A stretch of 64,000 bases of DNA from Hyperoodon ampullatus (lineage: Eukaryota > Chordata > Mammalia > Artiodactyla > Ziphiidae): positions 3,534,001 through 3,598,000 of the forward strand of contig OX457072.1 in assembly GCA_949752795.1 (NCBI GenBank), read 5' to 3'. The translations under genes were made by a program, and so were the position numbers. Numbering within the stretch: position 1 is the stretch's first letter; each line of letters opens with the position of its first letter. Positions 1 through 12,420 of the stretch are shown piece by piece. The notes under the pieces were generated by a model, which was not told where the DNA came from, ran no database searches, and saw only the letters and a program-made list of their open reading frames with translations.

Positions 1-1239
1 AGGTGCTGGTGGTAATCTCTCATGATCCTTTGTATTTCTGCAGTGTCAGTTGTTACTTCTTTTTCATTTCTAATTCTATTGATTTGAGTCTTCTCCCTTT
101 TTTTTCTTGATGAGTCTCGCTAATGGTTTATCAATTTTGTTTATTTTCTCAAAGAACCAGCTTTTAGTTTTATTGATCTTTGCTATTGTTTCCTTCATTT
201 CTTTTTCATTTATTTCTGATCTGATCTTTATGATTTCTTTCCTTCTGCTAACTTTGGGTTTTTTTTTTTGTTCTTCTTTCTCTAATTGCTTTAGGTGTAA
301 GGTTAGGTTGTTTATTTGTAATGTTTCTTGTTTCTTGAGGTAGAACTGCTTAGAACTCTTAGAACTGCTTTTGTTGCATCCCATAGGTTTTGGGTCATCG
401 TGTTTTCATTATCATTTGTTTTTAGGTGTTTTTTGATTTCCTCTTTGATTTCTTCAGTGATCTCTTGGTTATTTAGTAGTGTATTGTTTAACCTCCATGT
501 GTCTGTATTTTTTACAGATTTTTTTCCTGTAATTGATATCTAGTCTCGTAGTATTGTGGTCAGAAAAGATACTTGATAGGATTTCAATTTTCTTAAATTT
601 ACCAAGGCTTGATTGGTGATCCAGGGTATGATCTATCCTGGAGAATGTTCCATGAGCACTTGAGAAGAAAGTGCATTCTGTTGTTTTTGTATGGAATGTC
701 CTATAAATATCAATTAAGTCCATTTGTTTAATGTATGCTTTAAAGCTTGTGTTTCCTTATTTATTTTCATTTTGGATGAGCTGTCCATTGGTGAAAGTGG
801 GGTGTTAAAGTTCCCTTCTATTATTGTGTTACTGTCGTTTTCCCCTTTTATGGCTGTTAGCATTTGCCTTATGTATTGAGGTGCTCCTATGCTGGTGCAT
901 AAATATTTACAATTGTTATATCTTCTTCTTGGATAGATCCATTGATCATTATGTAGTGTCCTTCTTTGTCTCTTGTAATATCTTTATTTTAAAGTCTATT
1001 TTGTTTGATATGAGAATTGCTACTCAGGCTTTCTTTAGATTTCCAGTTACATGGAGTATCTTTTTCCATCCCCTGACTTTCAGTCTGTATGTGTCCCTAG
1101 GTCTGAAGTGGGTCTCTTGTAGACAGCATATATATGTGTCTTGTTTTTGTATCCATTCAGCCAGTCTATGTCTTTTGGTTGGAACATTTAATCCATTTAC
1201 ATTTAAGATAGTTATTGATATGTATGTTCCTATTACCAT
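1..1239 (-). pseudogene. L1 ORF2 N-terminal fragment (endonuclease region), broken
   Basis: Starting at 1239 on the - strand the frame reads ISITILNVNGLNVP, then KRHRLAEWIQKQDTYICCLQ, the start of the L1 apurinic endonuclease. A separate frame piece at 723-469 includes the SDHNTTRLDINYRK motif of the same domain, and 384-76 holds the lysine-rich stretch after it. These pieces lie in different frames, so the ORF carries at least two frameshifts. The reverse transcriptase would lie to the left of the window. Confidence 0.85.
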
Positions 1240-1302
1240 TTTCTTAATTGTTTTGGGTTTGTTATTGGAAATTTTTTCATTCTCTTGTGTTTCCTGCCTA
1301 GA

Positions 1303-2190
1303 GAAGTTCCTTTAGCATTTGTTATAAAGCTGGTTTGGTGGTGCTGAATTCTCTTAGCTTTTGCTTGTCTGTAAAGGTTTTAATTTCTCCATCGAATCTG
1401 AATGAGATCCTTGCTGGGTAGAGTAATCTTGGTTGTAGGTTTTTCCCTTTCATCACTTTAAATATATTCTGCCACTCCCTTCTGGCTTGCAGAGTTTCTG
1501 CTGAAAGATCAGCTGTTAACCTTATGGGGATTCCCTTGTATGTTATTTGTTGCTTTTGCCTTGCTGCTTTTAATATTTTTCTTTGTATTTAATTTTTGAT
1601 AGTTTGATTAATATGTGTCTTGGCATGTTTCTCCTTGGATTGATCCTGTATAGGACTCTCTGTCCTTCCTGGACTTGATTGACTATTTCCTTTCCCATAT
1701 TAGGGAAGTTTTCAACTATAATCACTTCAAATATTTTCTCAGTCCCTTACTTTTTCTCTTCTTCTTCTAAGACCCCTATAATTCAAATGTTGGTGCATTT
1801 AGTGTTGTCCCAGAGGTCTCTGAGACTGTCCTCAACTCCTTTCATTCTTTTTTCTTTATTGTGCTCTGTGGTAGTTATTTCCACTATTTTATCTTCCAGG
1901 TCACTTATCTGTTCTTCGGCCTCTGTTATTCTGCTATTGATTTCTTCTAGAGAATTTTTAATTTCACTTATTGTGTTGTTCCTCATTGTTTGTTTGCTCT
2001 TTAGTTCTTCTAGGTCCTTGTTAACCTTTTCTTATATTTTCTCCATTCTTTTCCCAAGATTTTGGATCATCTTTCCTATCATTACTCTGAATTCTTTTTC
2101 AGGTAGACTGCCTATTTCCTCTTCATTTATTTGGTCTGGTGGGTTTTTACCTTGCTCCTTCATCTGCTGCATATTTCTCTGTCTTCTCAT
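1303..2190 (-). pseudogene. L1 ORF1 (RNA-binding protein), broken
   Basis: A start at 2190 (MRRQRNMQQMKEQ) leads into an acidic N-terminus and the coiled coil (ISEIKNSLEEINSRITEAEE). The sequence ends near 1303 with an EFSTTKPAL-type C-terminus and LKELL. A stop interrupts it after MEKI (about 2030), and another lies in the last codons, so no full protein is made. ORF1 proteins trimerise and coat L1 RNA. Confidence 0.8.
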
Positions 2191-4347
2191 TTTGCTTAAC
2201 TTACTGTGTTTGGGGTCTCCTTTTCACAGGCTGCAGGTTCGTAGTTCCTGTTACTTTTGGCGTCTGCCCCCAGTGGCTAAGATTGGTTCAGTGGGTCTTG
2301 TAGGCTTCCTGATGGAGGGGACTGGTGCCTGTGTTCTGGTGCATGAGCCTGGATCTTGTTTTCTGGTGGGCTGGACCACATCCGGTGATGTGTTTTGGGG
2401 TATCTGTGACCTTATTATGATTTTAGGCAGCCTCTCTGCTAATGGCTGGTGTTGTGTTCCTGTCTTGCTAGTTGTTTGGCATAGGGTGTCCAGCACTGTA
2501 GCTTGCTGGTCATTGAGTGGAGATGGGTCTTAGCGTTGAGATGGAGATCTCTGGGAGAGATTTCACTGTTTGATATTACATGGAGCTGGGAGGTCTCTGG
2601 TGGACCAATGTCGTGAACTCAGCTCTCCCACCTCAGAGACGCAGGCCTGACACCCAGCTGGAGCACCAAGACCCTGTCAGCCACACGGCTCAGAAGAAAG
2701 GGGAGAAAAAAAATGAAAGAAAGAAAGACCAAAAAAAAAAATAAATAAAATAAATAAAGTTATTAAAATAAAAAATAAAAAAGTAATAAAAAAAGAAGGA
2801 AAGAAACAAGAGAGTAACCAAACCAAAAAACAAATCCACCAGTGATAACAATCGCTAAAAATTATACTAAAAAAGAAAAACCCAAAAAACGGACAGACAG
2901 AACCCTAGGACAAATGGTAAAAGCAAAGCTATACAGATGAAATCAAACAAAGAAACATACACATACAGACTCACAAAAATAGAAAAAGTAAAAAAATATA
3001 TATATGTGAAAAAAAAAGGAAGAGAGCAACCAAATCAGTAAACATATCTATGATAATAAACTCTAAATACTAAACTGAGATAAACATAAAACTAGAAACA
3101 AATTAGATGCAGAAAGCAAACCCCAAGTCTACAGTTGCCCCCAAAGTCCACTGCCTCAGTTTTGGGATGATTTGTTGTCTATTCAGGTATTCCACAGATT
3201 AAGGTACATCAAGTTGATTGTGGAGATTTAATCCGCTGCTCCTGAGGCTGCTGGGAGAGATTTCCCTTTCTCTTCTTTGTTTGCACAGCTCCTGGGGTTC
3301 AGCTTTGCATCGGGCCCCGCCTCTGCATGTAGGTCGCCGGGGGACGTCTGTTCTTCGCTCAGACAGGACGGGGTTAAAGGAGCCGCCGATTCGGGGGCTC
3401 TGGCTCACTCAGGCCGCGGGGGAGGGAGGGGCACGGAATGTGGTGCGAGCGTGCGTCGGCGGAGGCCGGCGTGACGTTGCACCAGCCTGAGGCGCACCGT
3501 GTGTTCTCCCAGGGAAGTTGTCCATGGGTCACAGGGCCCTGGTAGTGGCGGGCTGCACAGGCTCCCGGGAGGGGAGGTGTGGACAGTGACCTGTGCTCGC
3601 ACACAGGCTTCTTGGTGGTTGCAGCAGCAGCCTTAGCGTCTCATGATCGTCTCTGTCATCTGCGCTGACACCTGTGGCTCGCGCCTGTCTGTGGAACTTG
3701 TTTATGCAGTGCTCTGAATCCCCTCTCCTCACGCACCCCCAAACAATGGTCTCTTGCCTCTTAGGCAGGTCCAGACTCTTTCCCGGACTCCCTCCCGGCT
3801 AGCTGTGGCGCACTAGCCCCCTTCAGGCTGTGGTCACACAGCCAACCCCAGTCCTCTCCCTGCGATCTGACCTCCGAAGCCTGAGCCTCAGCTCCCAGCC
3901 CCCACCCATCCCGGCAGGTGAGCAGACAAGCCTCTCGGGCTGGTGAGTGCTGGTCGGCACCGATCCTGTGTGTGGGAATCTCTCTGCTTTGCCCTCTGCA
4001 CCCCTGTGGCTGCGCTCTCCTCTATGGCTCCAAAGCTTCCCCCCACCCAACCCCCATCTCCACCAGTGAAGGGGCTTCGTAATGTGTGGAAACATTTCCT
4101 CCTTCACAGCTCCTTTCCCGAGGGGCAGGTCCCATCCCTATTTTTGTCTCTGTTTTTCTTGTTTTCTTTTGCCCTACCCAGGTACGTGGGGAGTTTCTTG
4201 CCTTTTGGGAAGTCTGAGGTCTTCTGCCAGTGTTCATTCAGTAGGTGTTCTGTAGGAGTTGTTCCACATGTAGATGTATTTCTGGTGTATCTGTGGGGAG
4301 GAAGGTGATCTCTGTCTTACTTCTCTGCCATCTTGAAGGTCCCTCCT

Positions 4348-4640
4348 CAAGCGTACCCTTTTTGCCACATCCTCACCAACACTTGTTGTTTCTTGTCTTT
4401 TTGATAATAGCCATTCTAACAGGTGTGAGGTGACATCTCATTGTGGTTTTGTTTTGCAATCTGCTGCTGATTAGTGATGTTGAACATCTTTTCAAGTGCC
4501 TGTTGGCCATTTGGTTGTCTTCTTTGGAAAATGTCTCTTTAGTTCCTGTCCTTTTAAAAATTGAATTATTTGTTTTTTGTTATTGAGTTGTTCTTTATAT
4601 ATTTTGGATAATAATCCCTTATCTGATGCCATTGTTAAAT
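4348..4640 (-). mobile_element. Older L1 3'-region fragment
   Basis: The complement reads as the familiar L1M-type segment with 'cctgttagaatggctattatcaa' characters, here as 'gataatagccattctaacag' on the + strand, followed by 'aacatcttttcaagtgcctg'. It is more diverged than the neighbouring L1, so it is probably an older copy. Confidence 0.65.
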
Positions 4641-5045
4641 TTTCAAGTATTGGAAAGTGAAAGTTTTATACTGAGGTGAGGCATGGCAGACCAAATAATT
4701 TTCAAAAATGATAAAATTAGGCTTCATGATAAATATAGACCTGTACAAATCATTCTTTCATTTAATAAATCATCACATATGCATTGCATGCCTACTAAAT
4801 GTCAGATATAAGGAAATATAGTGATGGGCAAAACTTCTGACCTCTAGAAGTTCAGTCTAGTGAGCCAGATAAGCATTCAACCTTTACACAGAAATATACA
4901 GTTAAAAATAGGTAAATGAGATGAAGAAAAATATCTAAGACAAGCTAGACACAAAATAAAATTTGTCATTAATTCATTGTGCAAAGACATAAGTTCTGTA
5001 TTATAGTTGATGGCAATGCAGTAGAAATGAAGAGTGAGCGTAATT
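4641..5045. other. No gene seen
   Basis: A/T-rich sequence with stops in all frames; no repeat recognised with confidence. Confidence 0.5.
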
Positions 5046-5408
5046 TATGAAGCTATTCTTTTTTTTTTTTTTGGCTGAGTTGGGTCTTAGTTGCTTTGCG
5101 TGGGCTTTCTCTAGTTGCGGCGAGCAGGGGCTACTCTTCGTTGCGGTGTGCAGGCTTCTCATTGCGGGGGCTTCTCTTGTTGCAGAACATGGGCTCTAGG
5201 CATGCGGGCTTCAGTTGTTGTGGCACATGGGCTCAGTAGTTGTGGTTCACGGGTTCTAGAGCGCAGGCTCAGTAGTTGTGGCCTATGGGCTTAGTTGCTC
5301 CTAGGCTTGTGAGCTCTTCCCGGACCAGGGCTCTAACTGGCGTCCTCTGCATTAGCAGGCAGATTCTTAACCACTGCACCACCAGGGAAGCCCCTATGAA
5401 GCTATTCT
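5046..5408 (-). mobile_element. CHR-type tRNA-derived SINE, long form, with target-site duplication
   Basis: The complement starts GGGGCTTCCCTGGTGGTGC at 5394 and ends in a poly(A) seen here as a T run at 5060. The body has several 'agttgtggc' type units. A 14-base direct repeat, tatgaagctattct, flanks it (5046-5059 and 5395-5408), so the insertion is intact and its site is exact. The head derives from a tRNA but is not a functional tRNA gene. Confidence 0.88.
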
Positions 5409-7105
5409 AAATGCTGACATGGCACAGACTTTGGTTTTGGACATGAAATCCTGAAAATCCAGATGATAAAGCTCTCCTAATACAAATGCCGTCTACGAAA
5501 TGCCCATGACTTGTTTAAACTTTGCCTTTTCTGGTTGCAGTAGAAATGATTTTTATAAGCATCCATGACTTAAGTGGAAAAACATCTCTTCCCATATGAA
5601 CATTACCTAGAAGACTCTCATTCACTGCTGATTCATTAGATCATGAGTCTCTTCAGTTGTCTTCTTTCCACCTCTACCAAACCATCGCTAAAATTTGTTT
5701 CTCACAAGAATACCTTCCTCTTGCGTTTGCAATTTAGCTGTCATGCTAGATAGATTTGGGTTACATTAGCCATTCATATTAAAATCATGTTAGTTGAAAA
5801 ATACTTCAGAAGACTTATTTCATACTTTCAAAGACATCAGAAACAACTCTCATCTCCTGAAGAATGAGATTATGTTTGTCAGTGTACTTTCAGGGTCGGG
5901 CAAGGTGTTCATTCATTGTTCAGGGAATTAGGTATTGTAGATAAAATAAACCTGTCCTCTGTATTCAAAATGCTCATTTAGTAAAAAAGAAAAATGGGAC
6001 TGTTCTCATCTACATCAAAGGGAGACAAAGATTTAGAACTTATAATACTGAATATACAGTAAACGGTGCTTTTGTAGCGGTAAATAGAGGTGCAGTGCCT
6101 GAATTTGCAGTGCTCTCCTGAGGGCTATAGGTTGGATTATGTTGCAGGTTCTATTAGGGAAAGTAGAGCTCAAGGAAGAAATCATGTTTTTTAAAAGAAG
6201 TTTTTAATTATGGGAAATTTCAAAAATACATAAAAGTAGAGAGAATGGAATAATGAATCCTCAGGTATCCATTGCTCAGTTTCAAAAATTACCAATATCT
6301 GCCTAATCTTGTTTGTTTAGAACTATAGATTTTATTCAGAAACACTCTGAAGGGGTCTGTCAGTTAATCCAGAGTCCCCATCAAATATTCTTCCAGCTTA
6401 GAATATTTTAAATCTCCAGTGACAAAAGCAAGTGCTTTTATGTTTCTCAAATGGATAAATTTATGGTCTGAGACTAATGGACTTTGGTTCATTTCCAAAA
6501 GATCAGGGCATTGGATTGAATTCATATTCAGTTGACAACAGCACAGACTTTGATACATTGTTCTGTATTACAGGTTACACCACGTTCAGTCATCAATTTT
6601 TGTAAGGTGAATGCGTTCTGAAGATGTGCTATGTTCGTGCAAATGCTGTATGTTTGTGAAAATGCTAGAACGAGAAGAAGAGGCTTCGGAGACTAGCAAC
6701 TTGTTTGCAGGTTAAATCACACAAACAAGCTGAACTCAGACACACACGCACACACACACATGCAGACACACACACTTGTGTGTGCACACCCGGAAAGCTA
6801 AACCCAAGTAACCACGGTCTGTGGACCCCACCCCAGCGTTCGTTCGTCTGTTTGCGGTTCCCGGTTCATCGTCCGTTCGCTGGCCTTCCTGCCCGGGTCT
6901 CTCCCTGCTCCATACAGCTCACCTGTTTCAGGCCGATGTTTCTAATACTCTGATCACCTCACCACCAGACTTCAGCAGATGGTGCCCGCACAGCTGTGTC
7001 CCGACTCCCTCCCCGCGCCGTCTACCGTCTCACTGTCTCTCCTCTTCTCACGTGACATCTGTGTGATGTCATGGTCGACACATGTCACCACGTGTGGTCC
7101 TCCCA
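5409..7105. other. No gene seen; contains a CA microsatellite
   Basis: Ordinary A/T-rich DNA with only short chance frames. The simple repeat at 6739-6786 is listed separately. Confidence 0.5.
6739..6786. repeat. CA/TG-rich microsatellite, interrupted
   Basis: Runs of ca broken by cgca, tgcag and ttgtgtg; likely variable in length between individuals. Confidence 0.85.
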
Positions 7106-7109
7106 TCGT

Positions 7110-7310
7110 GCCCGCTGCTTCAAGCCTTTGTACGTGCGGGCCTGCCGTTCCCTCCACCCGGAACGCCCATCCCTTCTTCTTTCTGCAAAATTCTGATTCA
7201 TCGTCATACATCCAGCACGTGGTTCCCTCAGGGACGCCCCTCCACAGCCAATCACTCCCTGCTCTCTGCTACATCTCAGCTTCATAGCACTTCTTTTGTT
7301 TTCTGTGAGT
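7110..7310 (+). mobile_element. L2-like ancient LINE fragment
   Basis: The order 'gccgttccctccacccggaacgcc', 'ttccctcagggacgcccctcc' and 'agcacttcttttg' resembles the 3' part of L2 elements. It is well diverged, so the family call is tentative. Confidence 0.4.
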
Positions 7311-7854
7311 GCGTCTGCTTGTTTGAAATCAAATACCTATACATCTGCCTTTCCCACTAGGCAATGTGTATCTCCAGGTTGAGGTTTTCATTATTTTTCA
7401 AAATTGTAATCTCTGTCATTAATATGTAGAGAGCCATGAACCACACACAGTGCCCAGCAAAATAATAGGAACTACATAAAGTTTTCTTGAATGCAGTAAA
7501 AATAATCCTTTTTGATGACTAAGATACTGATTAAATGATTAGCCTCCTACAGCCTCTCTTACTGACCTGGATCACTGGTTGCTCTCTGGGACTCACGGAC
7601 GTGCTGTGGAGTTTTCCTCACTAGAGATCTGACCGCACTGTCGTCTAGGGTCTGGAGAAGTTCCCAGTGGGTTTGCAAGGTTCCTGATGGTGCTTGACTA
7701 GAAATAGCGAGAAGAGCAGTCATGTGTGCTCAGCCAGCATTTGGGTGTTGAAGGTTAGATTGTGTCAGCAAATTTCATTGGACCGATTTTTTGTAATCTT
7801 TCCCAGGGCAGCTACCTTTGATACTTCATCCAGGACGGCATGGGGCTCACGCTT
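7311..7854. other. No gene seen
   Basis: No open frame of note and no repeat that I can name. Confidence 0.45.
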
Positions 7855-8045
7855 GTCAGCCTAGGATTCGAGTTTAGTTCTTTGTTGCTGCCTGTGTAGC
7901 TCTGGGCAGACTATTTAACCTCTGAGTTCTGGCCACCCGTTTGATAGTGCTCAGTGCCTCTTAGGACAGTGTGAGGGATGAGCAAGGTTGATGTGATGCT
8001 GCACGTTCAGTGTTTAGGACAGTGCTCGGCACAGAGTGAAAGGTC
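7855..8045 (+). mobile_element. MIR SINE fragment
   Basis: Contains the MIR core pattern 'gtgtagctctgggcagactatttaacctctgag' in pieces and the tail 'gacagtgctcggcacag'. Diverged. Confidence 0.6.
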
Positions 8046-8109
8046 TCGTGTCCCGGGGAACCGTGTCTAGTGGAGCAGCCAGCACCCATCTGGCTTGTTG
8101 AAGCACTGA

Positions 8110-8300
8110 GGCTTCGGAGTGTGACATCCCATCGTTTCCTTATTGCATGACTTGGGCATGTTAGTTAACCTCTGCCTCTTTTTCTCATCTTAAAATGGAC
8201 ATCAGAATTTGACTTACTTCATGGGATGAGAAATGAATATGAAGTGTTCAACACAGACCCTACTATATAGTAGGAGCTTGATAAATGGTGATTATTATTA
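8110..8300 (+). mobile_element. MIR SINE fragment
   Basis: Core 'catgttagttaacctctgcc', 'aaaatggacatcag', tail 'tagtaggagcttgataaatg' are in MIR order. Confidence 0.7.
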
Positions 8301-10714
8301 TAATTGAAGGGAAAAAATGCCTGCTGTTATAATGACAGAAATTACCCAGTATAGTAAAGAAGGAGCAACTATTAAAAATGAATGCCAGTTCTTTCTTAGG
8401 GCTTACAGTTTTTGTGTGTGTGTAGTTTTTATTTTAACATTTCTTCATTAGAGCAGGAAACAGCTAGTTATTTGCTGTGTTTGTTGTCATCATTATTGGT
8501 GCTGTACTGGTGAGACCCCAGGTGCTACCTAGGGTTGCCTGTAGTTTCAAGGAAGAGGCTTGGCTTCCTTTTAGCCATTTGACCGGAGGAAATTTGTCTC
8601 ATTTCCTAAGTCTGCAATCTTTCTACCTGGAAGTATCAGTGAAGAGCTGATGTGAGGTTCTTGGGTCAATCCAGACACCAGTGCAGTGTAGCTTGGTACC
8701 CAGGATCTCCTTAGATGCGGGTACAGGCTAAAGCGAGTGCAAAGAAGGCAGCAATTGTAACCCAGATGTAACGGGGGCTTCGCTTCCGAAGCATCTCGTG
8801 CAGATGAGGAGTGGCTGTTTGGTGACTGCCAGTGGCTGCGGCTGCTACCGGGAAGGACCTATTCCCCCCACCACTGCAGGCTAGCCTGCTCAAAGCACCT
8901 CAGAAACCATTTGCATTTGTGACAATCCCACCTTTGGTTCCAAATCCTTTCACTGTTCCCTCTGGTAGGGTACTATTTTTTCCAGAAACATTTCAAAAAC
9001 TTTTCTCTCTCTTTCATTTGTCATTCTTACATCTCATTTGAAAATGTGTTTTAATTGCACTTTTCTTTTGTTAATTTATATTGTAGTAGTTCTGTCTAAA
9101 AATCTGTAAGCCAGGTAGGCAGATTTATGAAAAAACTGCACATTCCAGCACGTACCCGTGTTGTGTTGAGGACAAGTGAAAGATTGCTAGGCATGTCAGA
9201 TGTTTAACGCTCTAATTTAATTTACTTCAAGCAGTTGAGCTTCAGTTAACCAGAACCTTGCTGTGAGGAGACAAGCACAAATCAACCCCCGGGAGTTGTA
9301 GCAGCTTGGAGCTTCCCTGTCCCACCCCAGCCCTCCCTGCTCAGGATTGATGTCCTTGGGCTCCAGGTGACAAAAGATTCTGTCAGCCTGATGTTGCATC
9401 TGATGGGCTACTTTTTCCCCATAGCAGAAATCAGACCTTCCCAAAGCCGTGAGACTCCCCTGTTGGAAGGTGAATGGAAGGTGTTAGTGTGACAGGAAAC
9501 ACAGGGACTCGAGCCAGCGTCCCACTCTGGATGTACGGAGACCAGGGTGTCGCTGGGCTAATCCCTCTCAGCTAGGACAGCCCAAAGCAGCTGTTCCCTC
9601 CCAGACAGGAAGGTATGTTTCAGGTGAGCAGCACTGGCCATCCTGTTGGTTTGATGAACATTTCAAAGGAATGTCTGTGACACAGAGGGTGTGACTGTGT
9701 GTGTGTCCTTATACAAAATGAACCTCTGGTCCACTAGAGTCCCCGTGAATTATGCTAATGCCTATTGTAATTATCAAAGGAAGCATTTTTCCCCTACATA
9801 TCTTATATTAGCCAAGTTGTAGAAGAAAATTGCTTTCTTTAAAAACAGCTCATGTTAGGCCATTGGTTTGAAACTCTCCCATAAGTTATCAACCTCAACT
9901 CAAATTATAGCCAGATTATTAGCCATTTAGAGATGGTTCTGATGATGAAAACCCTCCTTTTATATGCTTGCGTATACTCTTAGATGTTGCTCCGCTGACC
10001 TGTATGAATGTGAAATCATTTTCTTGACATCTTCAGCGGCCATTTGTTGAGGTTCTGCCAATGCTCATTTGAATATCTCTCTCCTTAGCATCAGAGAACA
10101 CTGAGCTGCATTGTTTTGAGAATCGCTGGTTGCTTCCCCCAGTTCCTCAGGGCTTTGGACAATTACATTCCACTTCGCTAATTCACTGCACTGACAGAGG
10201 GTGAAAGCTAAACAGGTCTTTGGTGCATTGTTCAAGGGCAGTTTTTCTCCCTGGGGAATGTTCCTTTGTGTCCTAAGACTAGACAGGGAATAGGGAATGA
10301 CTGGGGCCAACTCAAGTCACCAGGAAGCCAAGGCTGCTTAGGCTGCAGTACATGACCATCACTAATACTCACGTAGTTTATAGACTTTCAGACCTGAGCC
10401 TGGCATTCTTCTTTTGCAACCATTAAGTTTTCAGTCAAGACTGCAGTCATGAAGGAGCACTTTGGACCAGTTCACAGGCAGTCATACCTTATACAACACG
10501 TGCAGTTCAAAAGATTATTTGAAGATGATTGTTTAGAATTCAATATGCATGCGTTATGGCTAGATCCCTGGGCAACCCCACAAAAGTCTATTACTGAGAG
10601 TATACTTTGTGGTGTATGTATTTAATGTGTCGGTAAATCCTGTCAAGGTTTTCCTGGGAAGGTTCACCCAGGGTCCTATCTTGGAGTGGATGGCGTGGAT
10701 TCTCAGTCTTGATT
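8301..10714. other. No gene seen
   Basis: About 2.4 kb with only short frames lacking domain signals and no splice-flanked open frame that I can support. It may hold old, unrecognisable repeats. Confidence 0.45.
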
Positions 10715-10872
10715 GCACATTGGAATCATCTGGGCAGCTTTAAAAACCACCAAAGCCTCCTTGTTCCACCTCCAGACATTCCAATTCTAGGGTGCAGCCT
10801 GGGCACTGAGGTTTTTAGAAGCTTCCCAAATGATTGTAAAGTGCAGCCAAGGTTGAGCATCCCAGTTGTAGC
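10715..10872. mobile_element. MER5-like hAT DNA transposon remnant
   Basis: 'ttggaatcatctgggcagct', 'ctccagacattccaattcta' and 'gcactgaggttttt' are typical of the MER5 family of short non-autonomous hAT elements. Confidence 0.6.
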
Positions 10873-10874
10873 AT

Positions 10875-11335
10875 TCGACTGCAAATCAGGTGAGCTGGAT
10901 CAGAGCGCTAGCTTTCTATGTATTCACTGTGTGACCTTGAATATGTCCCTTATTTTCTCCAGGCCAGGATTATATTTACATATAGAGTGGAGGAAATGAT
11001 ATCTGTTTTTTCCCTAAATTCCAAGGTAGTCTGATGACAAAAAGAGAAAATGTATATACATTTAAAAAATCCTATTGACATATAGAGAATGTAGTAAATT
11101 GGTTGAGAACAGAGGTCTTGGGGTTATGGAGACCAGTTTCAAATCCAGATGGAACACTCATTAGTTCTGTGTGACCTTGAACAGATTGCTTATTCTCACT
11201 AATCTTTGATTTCCTTCCTAGTAAAGAGGGGGAGGTGGGTAATAATTCTACTTATTTAAAAGGCTCGTGAGGTTTAAAGACTGTCTGGGAATGTGTGTGC
11301 TGGGCAGTGCCCCTGGGAGGTGGGTATCAATTACA
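10875..11335 (+). mobile_element. Two MIR fragments
   Basis: At 10905-11000 'ttcactgtgtgaccttgaat' and at 11100-11335 'ctgtgtgaccttgaacagat' followed by 'agtaaagagggggagg' are MIR core sequences, both in + orientation. Confidence 0.6.
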
Positions 11336-11494
11336 GTTGCCAAAGACTCTCTCCTGGCCGGTGGCACCAGCATATGTTCCTATTGGCTGTGAAGTGAGAG
11401 CAGGACTCACCCAGCTCTAAGCTACTGCCTCAACTGCAGAGGTTAGGGATGGGTACAGAAGTCCCCAGGAGTTTAGGGCCTTGTGGACCCTCGG

Positions 11495-11625
11495 CCAGCA
11501 GCATGGGCATCACCTGGGAGCTTGTGACACATCCAGGCTCTTGGGCCCCACACCAGACAGACTGAATCAAAATCTGCATTTTAACAGGATCCCTAGGTAA
11601 TCTGTGTAGACACTAATGGTTTTCT
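11495..11625. mobile_element. MER5-like hAT remnant
   Basis: Reads 'gcatcacctgggagcttgtg', 'gccccacaccagacagactg' and 'aatctgcattttaacagga', the usual MER5A word order. Confidence 0.7.
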
Positions 11626-11639
11626 GCATCCTTTACTTT

Positions 11640-12015
11640 CTTTTAGTATTTTTTATTGAAGTATAGTTGATTTACAATATTGTGTTAGTTTCAGGTGTAC
11701 AGTCTAGTAATTCAGTATTTTTGCAGATTATACTCCATTATGGGTCATTATAAGATAATGGGTATAATTCCCTGTTCTATGCAATATACCCTTGTTGATG
11801 ATCTACTTTCTATATGGCAGTGTGTATCTGTTAATCCCATTCCACTAATCTGTCCCTCCTCCTTCCCTCTCCTCTTTGGTAACCACTGCTTTGTTTTCTG
11901 TCTGTGAGTCTGCTCCTGTTTTGCATATATATTCATTTGTATTATTTTTTAGATTCCACATATAAGTGATATTATATGGTATTTGTCTTTCTCTGTATGA
12001 CTTATTTCACTTATT
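11640..12015 (-). mobile_element. L1 3'UTR fragment, cetartiodactyl type
   Basis: 'ttgaagtatagttgatttac', 'gtgttagtttcaggtgtaca' and 'tccctgttctatgcaatata' are the complement of the L1 3' end found many times in this window (31781, 39472, 52140). Confidence 0.8.
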
Positions 12016-12054
12016 TAAGTTATTAAATAATAAGGAGTTGTATTGCCCTTTTGA

Positions 12055-12245
12055 ATCCTCACAGTTCAATGGCCTAGACATATCTTATTGTAGTGAAAAT
12101 GTCTGCTTATAAATCTATCTCCCTCACTAGACTAGAAATTTCTCTGAGTTAGGAACTATGCCATCACTTTCATCTTTGTATACCTGTGGCCTTGCACATT
12201 TCCTACATTATATGTTAAATAAACATTAATTTAGTTGAACTGAAA
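12055..12245 (+). mobile_element. L2 3' end fragment
   Basis: 'actagactagaaatttctct', 'ggaactatgccatcac' and 'aaataaacattaatt' follow the L2 3' end plan. Confidence 0.5.
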
Positions 12246-12259
12246 ATTGTATGCAACAG

Positions 12260-12420
12260 ACATTATGTCCATTCAACCCATAAAGAAACTGAGGACCAGA
12301 GACGTAAAACAATCTATTTTACCCAGGTCACAACGTCCAAGATACCAACTGAGCCCAAAGTGATTCCAAAGCCAGTTCTCCACAATGCCATCTGGATAAC
12401 AGGTAGTCTTGGACCATGTC
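12260..12420 (-). mobile_element. MIR fragment, complement
   Basis: 'aaagaaactgaggaccagag' and 'cccaggtcacaacgtccaag' are the complement of the MIR core. Confidence 0.55.

Larger units (their letters stand above)
1..4347 (-). mobile_element. L1 retrotransposon, 5' portion (5'UTR, ORF1, start of ORF2)
   Basis: Read on the - strand, the element begins near 4347 with a GGGACCTTCAAGATGGC-type start typical of L1 5' ends. It runs through a GC-rich 5'UTR with CpG-rich (about 3300-3490) and A/T-simple (about 2700-3110) parts, then ORF1 and the N-terminal part of ORF2, and leaves the window at base 1. Both ORFs are broken, so this copy is not active. Its 5' end abuts an older L1 piece in the same orientation. 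The long + strand open frames here are antisense shadows. Confidence 0.88.

Noticed and set aside
1679..2533. Longest open frame in the window (284 codons, + strand)
   Set aside because: It lies antisense to L1 ORF1 and the 5'UTR; its peptide has no domain and is explained by the L1 on the - strand.
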